Translations under genes and position numbers: made by a program
The notes under the pieces: generated by a model
What the model saw: the letters and a program-made list of their open reading frames with translations, nothing else
Told to the model about the DNA's origin: nothing
The model's database searches: none
Part shown: one piece after another, positions 17,813 through 26,795 of the stretch
How the letters are laid out: each line of letters begins with the position of its first letter
Position numbering within the stretch: the stretch's first letter is position 1
Source of the DNA: Roseovarius atlanticus
Lineage (GTDB): Bacteria; Pseudomonadota; Alphaproteobacteria; Rhodobacterales; Rhodobacteraceae
NCBI RefSeq assembly: GCF_001441615.1
Contig: NZ_LAXJ01000010.1
Span: 124,001 to 188,000, forward strand
Reading direction: 5' to 3'
Length of the DNA: 64,000 nt

Positions 17813-18197
17813 CCCCCCAAAACCTGTGCTGGGAAGACTCTTCGCCCGACGGCCCCTCTTTCACGCGCTGCCGGTCCCCTCGGCTTGTCGGGGCCGAAAT
17901 CACCAGAAAGAAGACCTCGGCATCCCCCTCGTTGCGGGCCTGGTGGGCCACGCCCTTGCCGACCGCCATGCCTTGCCGCGCGGTCAGCCGATGCACCGCA
18001 CCGGCGACCTCCAACGTCAGCGTCCCGGACAGCACGTAAAAGAACTGCTCGGCCCCGTGGTGCAGATGCCGCTCCTCCCGCGTGCCCGGCGGCATCCGTT
18101 CCTCGATGATCGACAGGTCCTCGCCCCCGCGCAGAACCCACCCGTCGCAGCCCGCGCCCCAGACGTAATGCTCCGCGCTGTCGCGAGCCGCGATCAT
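17808..18197 (-). CDS. Cupin domain protein
   Basis: A 129-residue single-domain cupin. Motif 1 is seen as HLHHGAEQFFYVLSG and motif 2 as VGKGVAHQARNEGDAEVFFLVISAP; the histidines are compatible with a metal site. The ATG at 18197 overlaps the desaturase stop as ATGA, so the two are translationally coupled; an ATG at 18284 inside the desaturase gene is less likely. Small cupins range from sugar isomerases to sensors, and the substrate cannot be told from sequence. Confidence 0.85.
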   Translation of the reverse strand: MIAARDSAEHYVWGAGCDGWVLRGGEDLSIIEERMPPGTREERHLHHGAEQFFYVLSGTLTLEVAGAVHRLTARQGMAVGKGVAHQARNEGDAEVFFLVISAPTSRGDRQRVKEGPSGEESSQHRFWGA

Positions 18198-19198
18198 CCG
18201 CCCTCGGCACCCAGCCGCGCCGCCACCCCGCGCGCCAGGGCCCGGCGAGGAAACGGCACCAGCTTGCCGGTCTCCTCGTCCCACAGCTTCAGCCGGAAAC
18301 TCGCCAGCGCCTCGCGCCAGCGGATCTCGTCATGCACCCGCAGGTCGTCGGGCAGGTTCTTCTGCGCCCGGCGCAGGTTGTAGGACGGGATCTGCGGATT
18401 GTAATGGTGCAGGTCGTGATAGGCGATGTTGCCCGTGCCGATATCCCACCAGTGCCCCAGGTCCAGGCTGGACGAGCCTTCCAGCGTGGCGCGGCGGAAA
18501 TCCAGGTCTGGCTTGCGGTCCCAATAGGTGTCCTCGAAATTATGCTGCAAATAGACCAGGAACACCCCGATCACCCCCGCCAGCACCGCGCTCGCCCCCA
18601 GCACCACCAGCCCCGGCACGCCCAGCAGCGCCCAGACAAGGGCGACATAGGCCGCGACGGCGATGTTATGCGCCACCACGCCCCACGGACCCACGCGCCG
18701 CGTGTTCACCGGCCAGCGATAGGCGATGAAATAGGCATATATCCCGCCAAGGCTCAGCATCACAACGGGGTTGCGATAGATGCGATACCAGGTGCGCGTC
18801 CAGATCCCTGCGTCGCGCCATTCCTGCAAGGTCATGGTGTAGACCTCGGTGGTCTCGCGATGCTCCAGATTGCCCAGATAGGCATGGTGCTGGTTGTGAT
18901 TGAACTGCATCACCCGGTAAGGCGTCAGCGAAAACACCGACAGGACATGCCCGGCCACGTCGTTCAGCCACCGCGTGGCAAACAACGAATAATGCCCGCA
19001 ATCATGCTGCAGGACGTACAGCCGCACCGACGCGAAGGCCAGGATGACGACGCAGGGCACCACCGCCCACCATGCGGGCCACGCCCAAGCGCCCAGCCCC
19101 AAGGCCGCGATATAGACCGCGAAACTCGCGCCATAGCTCAGCGCGCCCATCCCGTCGGACTTGCGCGTGTACTCCCTGAGGTAATCGCGGATTGTCAT
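18194..19198 (-). CDS. Membrane fatty acid desaturase
   Basis: A 334-residue di-iron membrane desaturase. The three histidine boxes are clear: HDCGH (about residues 69-73), HNQHH (about 102-106) and HDLHH (near residue 265), separated by pairs of hydrophobic spans. Such enzymes introduce double bonds into membrane lipid acyl chains or related hydrophobic substrates such as carotenoids. The start abuts, in the opposite direction, the region leading to the TspO-like gene, so the two are divergent. Precise substrate is not determinable. Confidence 0.92.
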   Translation of the reverse strand: MTIRDYLREYTRKSDGMGALSYGASFAVYIAALGLGAWAWPAWWAVVPCVVILAFASVRLYVLQHDCGHYSLFATRWLNDVAGHVLSVFSLTPYRVMQFNHNQHHAYLGNLEHRETTEVYTMTLQEWRDAGIWTRTWYRIYRNPVVMLSLGGIYAYFIAYRWPVNTRRVGPWGVVAHNIAVAAYVALVWALLGVPGLVVLGASAVLAGVIGVFLVYLQHNFEDTYWDRKPDLDFRRATLEGSSSLDLGHWWDIGTGNIAYHDLHHYNPQIPSYNLRRAQKNLPDDLRVHDEIRWREALASFRLKLWDEETGKLVPFPRRALARGVAARLGAEGG

Positions 19199-19346
19199 GG
19201 CAAAACGCCTCCACAGGCAAAAAATCCCAAAAAACGTAACCAGAAATACCCTTTACAGGATCAATTTGAAACTATTTCAGTCATTTGCAAGGGGCGGCAG
19301 CGAATTTCCGTGGGGCCGCCTCCCGCACCGAAAAATGAGAGGCATC

Positions 19347-20063
19347 ATGCACAAGGTCAAGGCCGTCTTCGCGCTCGTCGCCGCCATCCTCTTCGCGCTG
19401 TCCCCGGTCTACAGTTCGGGCTTCAACGGCTTCAGCGCCGGGCAATTCCCGATCCCGCAGGACAATCCCCCGGTGCAGCCCGCCGGCTATGCCTTTTCGA
19501 TCTGGGGCCTGATCTATATCTGGCTTCTCGCCGGGGCGCTCTTCGGCTTGCTCAACCGCTACGACGATCCCGCCTGGGACACCATGCGCTGGCCCTATAT
19601 CGCCAGCCTCGTCATCGGGGCGGCCTGGATCCCGGTGGCCAATATCAATCCCGCCTGGGCCACCGTCCTCATCTGGATCATGTGGGCCACCGCCGCACTG
19701 GCCTTCCTGCGCATGGGGCGCCGCGACAGGATCTGGCTGCGCACGCCCATCGCGCTCTATACCGGCTGGCTGACGGCAGCCGCCTGCGTGGCGCTCGGCC
19801 TGCTGCTGGCGGGCTACGGCTATGTCTCGGAACAAACCGCCGCCCTGGCCATGATCGCGCTCGCCCTCCTCCTCGCGGCCACCCTGCTGACGCTGCGCCC
19901 CGACACAACGGAATACGCCGCCTCGGTGATCTGGGCCCTGATCGGAATCGCCGTCGCCAATGCCGACCCCGCCAACTGGCCGGTGTTGGCGCTGTGCGGG
20001 GCCGGGCTCGTGGCCTTCGTGATCCTTGCCCTGCGTTCGGGTTCCGGGCACCTCAGAAAATGA
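19347..20063 (+). CDS. TspO/MBR-like tryptophan-rich membrane protein
   Basis: A 238-residue integral membrane protein with about seven hydrophobic segments. The segment PPVQPAGYAFSIWGLIYIWLLAG-like (about residues 42-64) resembles the TspO/MBR motif for porphyrin-binding sensors, and many tryptophans sit at membrane boundaries, but the protein is longer than classic TspO (about 160 residues). The ATG at 19347 is chosen because GAGAGG lies 4 bases upstream. Its last 11 bases overlap the end of the convergent RTX gene. A transporter or sensor role is inferred only from family resemblance. Confidence 0.62.
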   Translation: MHKVKAVFALVAAILFALSPVYSSGFNGFSAGQFPIPQDNPPVQPAGYAFSIWGLIYIWLLAGALFGLLNRYDDPAWDTMRWPYIASLVIGAAWIPVANINPAWATVLIWIMWATAALAFLRMGRRDRIWLRTPIALYTGWLTAAACVALGLLLAGYGYVSEQTAALAMIALALLLAATLLTLRPDTTEYAASVIWALIGIAVANADPANWPVLALCGAGLVAFVILALRSGSGHLRK

Positions 20064-21477
20064 AATCGTCCGAATTCAGATCCGCCAGAGACACGTCCAG
20101 CAGCGTGATCGAACTCCCGTCACCGGTCTCGATGACGACGTTCGCGCCGACCTGCCGGATTTGCTCCACCAGGTCGGCAAAACCGTCGATCCCGGACAAC
20201 GCCGACAGGTCGATCCTTTCAAAATGGTTCAACGCCTCGAAATCAGCGATCGTGTCCTGCCCGTGACCATCCGCGAAAATGAACACATCCCAATTGAGAT
20301 CGCCGCGCAGAAGGTCGTCGCCCGGCCCGCCGTCGATCCTGTCGAAGCCCGAGCCGGCAGAAAGGAAATCGGCCCCGCGGTCTCCTGCCAACTCGTCGTT
20401 GCCGTGTCCTCCGAACAGGCGGTCATCACCTTCCCCGCCGTGCAGCGTGTCGTCTCCCCCTTCACCGAAAAGGGCATCGCCTGACGCACCGCCAAAGGCT
20501 AGGTCGGCTCCATCTCCACCGAACAGCCGGTCAAAGCCGTGCTCGCCATGTAGGACATCGTCGCCATCGTCACCGTATAGGTTGTCCGCCTGGTCGCCGC
20601 CCTGCAACAGATCGTGGCCCGGGCCGCCGTACAGCAGGTCGAAACCGACATCCCCCTCGATGGTGTCGTTGCCTACCCCGCCCCAGACCACGTCGTTGCC
20701 CCAAAGCGCCTGCACATGATCGTCGTTCAGTCCGGCGGCGATCAGGTCGCCGTTGGCGCTGCCGGCAATGATCGCCAGAACATCCGCCGGATCATCGTCA
20801 TAGTCGTTGATCGTCACCCCGCCCTGCGCCACGTATCCTGCCGGCACGAAATTCACCGGATCGACATAGGCCACGACCGGCAGCGCCCAAGGATCCGCCG
20901 GCAGGTTCAACGCTCTCACGAAATGGTCCTCCTGCGCGGCCTCTTCAGCGCCGACTGAGTTATCCATCGTGACGCGCGCGCCTTCCATCGCATAAAAGGC
21001 GAAACCGTCGCCGGTATCGATCACCAGAAAGGGCTGTTCACTGTCGGCATCGTCGGCCGGGTTCGAATCGTAATGGACCAGCTTCCACGCGTATCCGCCT
21101 GCAACACCCTGCCCGGCAAACAGGTCGATCTCATCCGTTCCGATCCTCAACGTGTCGCGGCTGGGGTCGAAATCCTCGATCCGCCCGGTGATCACCGCGC
21201 CATTGCTGACCTCATGAAGATCCGTGAACACGAACGTGTCGGCGAAAAGCCCGCCGCTAAACCGCTTTTGGTCGCCACGTACGTGATGCCCCTTGGAAAA
21301 CACCGTGATGTCATTGAATGCGATCTCGATCGTGTCGTCACCGGCCTCGCCCCAAACGTGGATCTGCGAGGAATCGGGGTTCCTTATCTCGGCAGCTGTT
21401 CCATAATTGTCGCCGGAGCCGTTCCGGACGGTGACGATCGTTTCGCCATTTTGCGTACCCTTGACGGATGTCGACAT
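20053..21477 (-). CDS. Calcium-binding RTX-repeat secreted protein
   Basis: A 474-residue acidic protein without a signal peptide. Residues about 260-395 contain roughly fourteen glycine-rich RTX nonapeptides (GGxGxDxLx, such as GGPGHDLLQ and GGEGDDRLF), which fold into a calcium-binding beta-roll. The C-terminal ~70 residues, ending in LADLNSDDFIF, resemble the type I secretion signal seen in such proteins. The N-terminal 250 residues have no recognised enzymatic domain. No type I exporter is encoded nearby. It is probably an extracellular or surface protein. Confidence 0.88.
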   Translation of the reverse strand: MSTSVKGTQNGETIVTVRNGSGDNYGTAAEIRNPDSSQIHVWGEAGDDTIEIAFNDITVFSKGHHVRGDQKRFSGGLFADTFVFTDLHEVSNGAVITGRIEDFDPSRDTLRIGTDEIDLFAGQGVAGGYAWKLVHYDSNPADDADSEQPFLVIDTGDGFAFYAMEGARVTMDNSVGAEEAAQEDHFVRALNLPADPWALPVVAYVDPVNFVPAGYVAQGGVTINDYDDDPADVLAIIAGSANGDLIAAGLNDDHVQALWGNDVVWGGVGNDTIEGDVGFDLLYGGPGHDLLQGGDQADNLYGDDGDDVLHGEHGFDRLFGGDGADLAFGGASGDALFGEGGDDTLHGGEGDDRLFGGHGNDELAGDRGADFLSAGSGFDRIDGGPGDDLLRGDLNWDVFIFADGHGQDTIADFEALNHFERIDLSALSGIDGFADLVEQIRQVGANVVIETGDGSSITLLDVSLADLNSDDFIF

Positions 21478-21487
21478 AGCACCTTTC

Positions 21488-21519
21488 CACCTATGTAAGA
21501 GAAGACCTCTTAACAGGTG
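21488..21519 (-). promoter_or_regulatory. Nested hairpin in the RTX gene leader
   Basis: On the minus strand CACCT pairs with AGGTG (plus-strand 21488-21492 with 21515-21519) and inside it AAGAG pairs with CTCTT (21497-21501 with 21507-21511). It ends 10 bases before the ATG and partly covers a G-rich ribosome-binding region (AGGTGGAAAGGTG), so it could modulate translation. Confidence 0.4.
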
Positions 21520-21628
21520 AGGCGCACAATAAATCTACAACTTTAGCTTGATCATCTAAGTCATTGCCAAATGCTAAGGTTGCAGGGCTTGAAGTCAAGC
21601 CAGAAACCTTCACAACAGGTGAAAATGA

Positions 21629-23095
<1,467 letters not shown>

Positions 23096-23179
23096 CTTGT
23101 CAGGCTCCGGATCGGATGAACCGCGCGGATCCTGCGCATCAGGACCCCCGCGAAAGCGCCCTGTTACACCAAGTCCGGC

Positions 23180-24511
23180 TTAACGGAAAGCCATCAACTG
23201 GCCCTTCGACGACACGACATAAAGCGTGTTTCCGGCAACCACAGGGTTGGTCGTGGCTCCGCCCGGCATCTGCACCTGTCCCAGCGCCGCGCCATTGGTC
23301 GGATCGTAGAACCGCATCAGCCCGTCGCTCGACGCGATAATCAGCCGCCCGCCCGCGATGATCGGCCCGTGATGGGCAAAGATCCGTGCCTGCTTGCGCG
23401 GCTTCGACTTGGTGAAGAACGGCAACTTCACGCCCCACAGGCGCCGCCCGTCGGACTTGGCCAGTCGCAGCAGTTCGTTGCGGTCCGACACCAGGAAAAT
23501 GGAATCGCCCGCCGGCCACACCCGGTTCAGCGGCCCGTCGGCGGCGGTCCACAGACGCTCGCCATTGCCCAGGTTCAGTGCCACGGTGCGCCCGGTATGG
23601 TTGCCCGCGAAAATCGTGTTGCCGTCGATCACCGGCTCGCCGGTCGTGTCCGCGATCTGGCCACTGGAATAGCCCTCCCGCCGGCCCGCAATCTGCGTCG
23701 TCCAGCGCCGCAGCCCGCCTTGCAGGAACGCGCCCTGCACCTCGCCCGAGCCAAAGCCGAAGACCACGAACTTGTCCGAAATGCCCGGCGACGGCGCGCC
23801 CAGAACGTTCTGGATGTCGGGCCGCGCCTCCATCTGCCAGGCGATGCGCCCGTCGGTGCGGTCCAGCGCCCAAGCCAACTCGTCGCCCGCCACCACATAT
23901 ACCAGGTTCCCGGCCACCGTGGGGCTGCCCGATCCGGTGGCGCGCAGGTTCTGCTGCCACTGCACTTGGCCCGTGGCCGCATCCAGCGCAGTCAGCAGGC
24001 CAAAGCCCGACGAGACGAACAGCTGTCCGTTGTCATAGGCCAGGCCGCCGCCGCTGCCGTCGATGGCGCCGTCGTTCTCGGGCACGAGGTCGCGGGTCCA
24101 GATGACCTGTCCCGCCGTGCTGACCGCCGTCACCTGCGCACGGGAATCCAGCGTAAAGACACGGCCTCCGCCCACCACCGGATCGGCGGTTATGCGCGAC
24201 TTGCGCCCGTCGCCCTGTCCGATATTGGCGGTCCAGGCCAGTTGCGGCGCGCCGCGCAGCGCCGGATGCGCCACCCGGGTGCGCGCGTTGGCGATGCTCT
24301 GGGTCCAGTTGGCGTTGCTGCGCGCCGCCGGCAGGGCCAGGGGCGGAACGCTGCCCGACACCGTCTGCGGCGCCAGGTCCGGCTCGCCCTGCTCGGTCTG
24401 AAGGATCTCGTTCACCTCCAGCCGTTCGCCGGTCAGGATGTTTTCCTTCTTGGTACAGGCCGCGACAAGGCACAGCGCACTCAGGCCAATCACTCCCGCT
24501 AACGTCTTCAC
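23180..24511 (-). CDS. bamB: Outer membrane assembly lipoprotein BamB-like (PQQ beta-propeller)
   Basis: A 443-residue lipoprotein. The N-terminal signal ends in lipobox LVAAC (cysteine near residue 18), followed by a series of PQQ-like beta-propeller blades with repeated motifs such as ALDAATGQVQWQQNL, ALDRTDGRIAWQMEA and SSDGLMRFYDPTNG. This matches BamB, a scaffold of the BAM complex that inserts outer-membrane beta-barrels. The GTG at 24511 is chosen because it begins the signal peptide directly; an ATG at 24625 would overlap the TPR gene and precede the signal by 38 residues. Confidence 0.87.
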   Translation of the reverse strand: MKTLAGVIGLSALCLVAACTKKENILTGERLEVNEILQTEQGEPDLAPQTVSGSVPPLALPAARSNANWTQSIANARTRVAHPALRGAPQLAWTANIGQGDGRKSRITADPVVGGGRVFTLDSRAQVTAVSTAGQVIWTRDLVPENDGAIDGSGGGLAYDNGQLFVSSGFGLLTALDAATGQVQWQQNLRATGSGSPTVAGNLVYVVAGDELAWALDRTDGRIAWQMEARPDIQNVLGAPSPGISDKFVVFGFGSGEVQGAFLQGGLRRWTTQIAGRREGYSSGQIADTTGEPVIDGNTIFAGNHTGRTVALNLGNGERLWTAADGPLNRVWPAGDSIFLVSDRNELLRLAKSDGRRLWGVKLPFFTKSKPRKQARIFAHHGPIIAGGRLIIASSDGLMRFYDPTNGAALGQVQMPGGATTNPVVAGNTLYVVSSKGQLMAFR

Positions 24512-24566
24512 CGCTGGTCGCCCCCGTACTTGTCCTCGCGCCGGCCCCTTTGGGCCGCAGTCACGC

Positions 24567-25244
24567 CTAGTTGCCGTCGGCCGCGCCGTCCGGCTCTTCT
24601 TCAATGTCACCGTCCAGCGCAACAATCAACTGCTCGGCGCGCCGATTCAAGCCCGCTGTGGCTTCCGCGCTTTCATAGATGCCACGCAACCGCTCCAGCG
24701 CCGCGTCGCGGTTTCCCTCGGCCAGATCGACCAGCGCCAGCTGTTCCTCGGCCAAAAGGCGCACCACACCGCCGCTCGCCGCCATGCCCTCCAGCCGGCT
24801 GCGCTTGTCCTCGGCGCTCAGGCCCGAATCCGGCAGCGCCACCGCCTTCAGGGTCGCGATCTGGCGGTACACCAGCGGCACATCCGGCGAATCTGCCAGC
24901 GTCAACAGCTGCTCGGCGGTCTCGGGGGCCAACTCGGCCCCGCCTTCGCCCGCGGCCAGCAGCCCGACGATGGCCCGCGCGCCGCCGGTCTCGGTCTGGA
25001 TGGCGTCCAGCGCCGCATTGCGCGCCGCGCGATCCTCTTCGCCCAGCGCCGCGATGATCGCATCGCCCAGCGCCTGCGCCTCGGCCCGCTCCTGCGCCTT
25101 GCGCCACTCGTTGAAGGCCGCGCCGCCAACCAGCAACAGGACCGCCAGGATACCGATCCATCCATACCGCTTGAAATTCCGGTACAACCGGTCACGGCGG
25201 ACCTCCTCGGTCACCTCGTCGATAAAGCTGTCAGACTGGCTCAC
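24567..25244 (-). CDS. YfgM-like tetratricopeptide membrane protein
   Basis: A 225-residue protein with an acidic cytoplasmic N-terminus (SDSFIDEVTEEVRRDRLYR), one membrane helix (YGWIGILAVLLLVGGAAF) and a periplasmic helical-repeat domain of the TPR_21/DUF2133 type. The gene lies immediately upstream of bamB and der, as yfgM does in E. coli, where the product works with SecYEG and periplasmic chaperones. The same role is inferred here. An acidic C-terminal tail (DIEEEPDGAADGN) completes it. Confidence 0.85.
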   Translation of the reverse strand: MSQSDSFIDEVTEEVRRDRLYRNFKRYGWIGILAVLLLVGGAAFNEWRKAQERAEAQALGDAIIAALGEEDRAARNAALDAIQTETGGARAIVGLLAAGEGGAELAPETAEQLLTLADSPDVPLVYRQIATLKAVALPDSGLSAEDKRSRLEGMAASGGVVRLLAEEQLALVDLAEGNRDAALERLRGIYESAEATAGLNRRAEQLIVALDGDIEEEPDGAADGN

Positions 25245-25359
25245 TCGGCACGCCTTTCCTTACGATTTCGCCCCTCTTACCGTGTCGGTCCGGCCCTGCC
25301 AAGGGGCGCGCGGCGCGTGTCGTCGGACCGGCTTGAACATTCCGCGGAAAAGAACTAAT

Positions 25360-25377
25360 CTGAACTGGATAGTTCAG
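25360..25377. promoter_or_regulatory. Operator-like palindrome before the RND efflux genes
   Basis: CTGAACT-GGAT-AGTTCAG is a perfect 7-bp inverted repeat, of the kind bound by TetR-family repressors. It overlaps a plausible -35 (TGGATA, 25366-25371) that is 16 bases from a -10 TATAAA (25388-25393). The efflux genes begin at 25458. No regulator gene is adjacent. Confidence 0.55.
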
Positions 25378-25457
25378 CGTATCTCGCTATAAAGACGCAT
25401 GGCCTGCCGGGTCACGTCCCTGTAAACTAGATTAGACGACGTCCAGAAAGCCTTTCC

Positions 25458-26795
25458 ATGCGACTGTTTCCCATCCTCGCCGCCATCCTGGTCAGCGCGG
25501 CCATCTATGCGCTCGTGATGGAACGCGAGCGCATCGCCGCCCTCTTCGCCCCGGTCGAGGACACCGAACTGGCCGAGGCCGTCACGCCGGACACCGACGC
25601 GGCCGATCCGCTGGCCGAGACGCCCGAGGAACGCGACGGCACCGTCGGCGTCGTCGCCCTGAAATCCACCGCCCGCACCATCGACAGCGCCGTCACCGTC
25701 AGGGGCCAGACCGAGGCCGACCGCCAGGTCGAACTGCGCGCCGAAACCTCCGGCCAGATCGTCTCGGACCCTATCCGCAAGGGCGCCTTCGTCGAAGAGG
25801 GCGAAACCCTCTGCCAGCTTGACCCCGGCACGCGCGAGGCCAACCTGGCCGAGGCGCTGGCCCGTCTCGCCGAGGCCAAGTCCCGCATCCCCGAGGCCGA
25901 GGCCGCCGTTCCCGAGGCCGAGGCCCGCATCCAGGAAAGCCGCGCCCGCCTGGTCGAGGCCCGCGCCGTGCTGAACGAGGCCGAGATCAACGCCAACGCC
26001 GCCGAAACGCTTTCCACGGACGGCTTCGCCTCGCAGACCCGCGTGGCCCAGACCCGCGCCGCCGTCGAAGGCGCCAAGGCCCAGATCACCAGCGCCGAGG
26101 CCGCGCTCAAGGCCGCCCAGTCGGGCGAGGAAACCGCCGCCGCGGGCATCGAGGCCGCCCGCTCGGGCGTCCAAAGCGCCGAGGCCGCCGTGGCCTCGGC
26201 CCGCAAGGATATCGACCGGCTGACCATCAAGGCGCCGTTCTCGGGCCTGCTGGAATCCGACACCGCCGAGCTTGGCAGCTTCCTTCAGGCCGGCACGCTC
26301 TGCGCCACCGTGATCCAGCTCGATCCGATCATGCTGGTGGGCTACATCCCCGAAACCGAGATCGGCAAGGTCTCGCTCGGTGCACCCGCGACCGCGCGGC
26401 TCGCGTCAGGCGGCAGTGTCGAAGGCGAGGTCACATTCATCTCCCGCGCCGCCGATCCCACCACCCGCACCTTCCGCGTCGACATCCGCGTCCCGAACGA
26501 GGATCTCGCCCTGCGCGACGGCCAGACCGCCGAGATCAACATCGAGTCCGAAGGTCTCAAGGCGCATCTTCTTCCCCAATCCGCCCTCACGCTCGACGAT
26601 GACGGCGCGCTCGGGGTCCGCATCGTGACCCCCGACAAGACCGCAGAGTTCAAGCCCGTCACCCTGGTGCGCGACACCGCCACCGGCGTCTTCGTCACCG
26701 GCCTGGATGAAACCTCCGAGGTCATCATCATCGGGCAGGAATTCGTCTCGGACGGCGTGCCCGTCAAACCCACCTACCGCGAGGCGATCCAATGA
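25458..26795 (+). CDS. RND efflux periplasmic adaptor (membrane fusion protein)
   Basis: A 445-residue HlyD/AcrA-class adaptor. An N-terminal membrane anchor or signal (MRLFPILAAILVSAAIYALVM) precedes a barrel-sandwich lipoyl half (RAETSGQIVSDPIRKGAFVEEGE near 95-117), a long alanine/glutamate-rich coiled-coil hairpin (about residues 125-255), the second lipoyl half (TIKAPFSGLLESDTAELGSFLQ) and a beta-barrel/MP domain. It links the inner-membrane pump to an outer-membrane channel, which is not encoded here. The stop overlaps the permease start by 4 bases (ATGA). Confidence 0.92.
   Translation: MRLFPILAAILVSAAIYALVMERERIAALFAPVEDTELAEAVTPDTDAADPLAETPEERDGTVGVVALKSTARTIDSAVTVRGQTEADRQVELRAETSGQIVSDPIRKGAFVEEGETLCQLDPGTREANLAEALARLAEAKSRIPEAEAAVPEAEARIQESRARLVEARAVLNEAEINANAAETLSTDGFASQTRVAQTRAAVEGAKAQITSAEAALKAAQSGEETAAAGIEAARSGVQSAEAAVASARKDIDRLTIKAPFSGLLESDTAELGSFLQAGTLCATVIQLDPIMLVGYIPETEIGKVSLGAPATARLASGGSVEGEVTFISRAADPTTRTFRVDIRVPNEDLALRDGQTAEINIESEGLKAHLLPQSALTLDDDGALGVRIVTPDKTAEFKPVTLVRDTATGVFVTGLDETSEVIIIGQEFVSDGVPVKPTYREAIQ

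Noticed and set aside
20300..20710. Regularly repeated short sequences, first considered as a CRISPR array or tandem repeat
   Set aside because: They are codon-level repeats of RTX nonapeptides in one open frame, not identical repeats with unique spacers.
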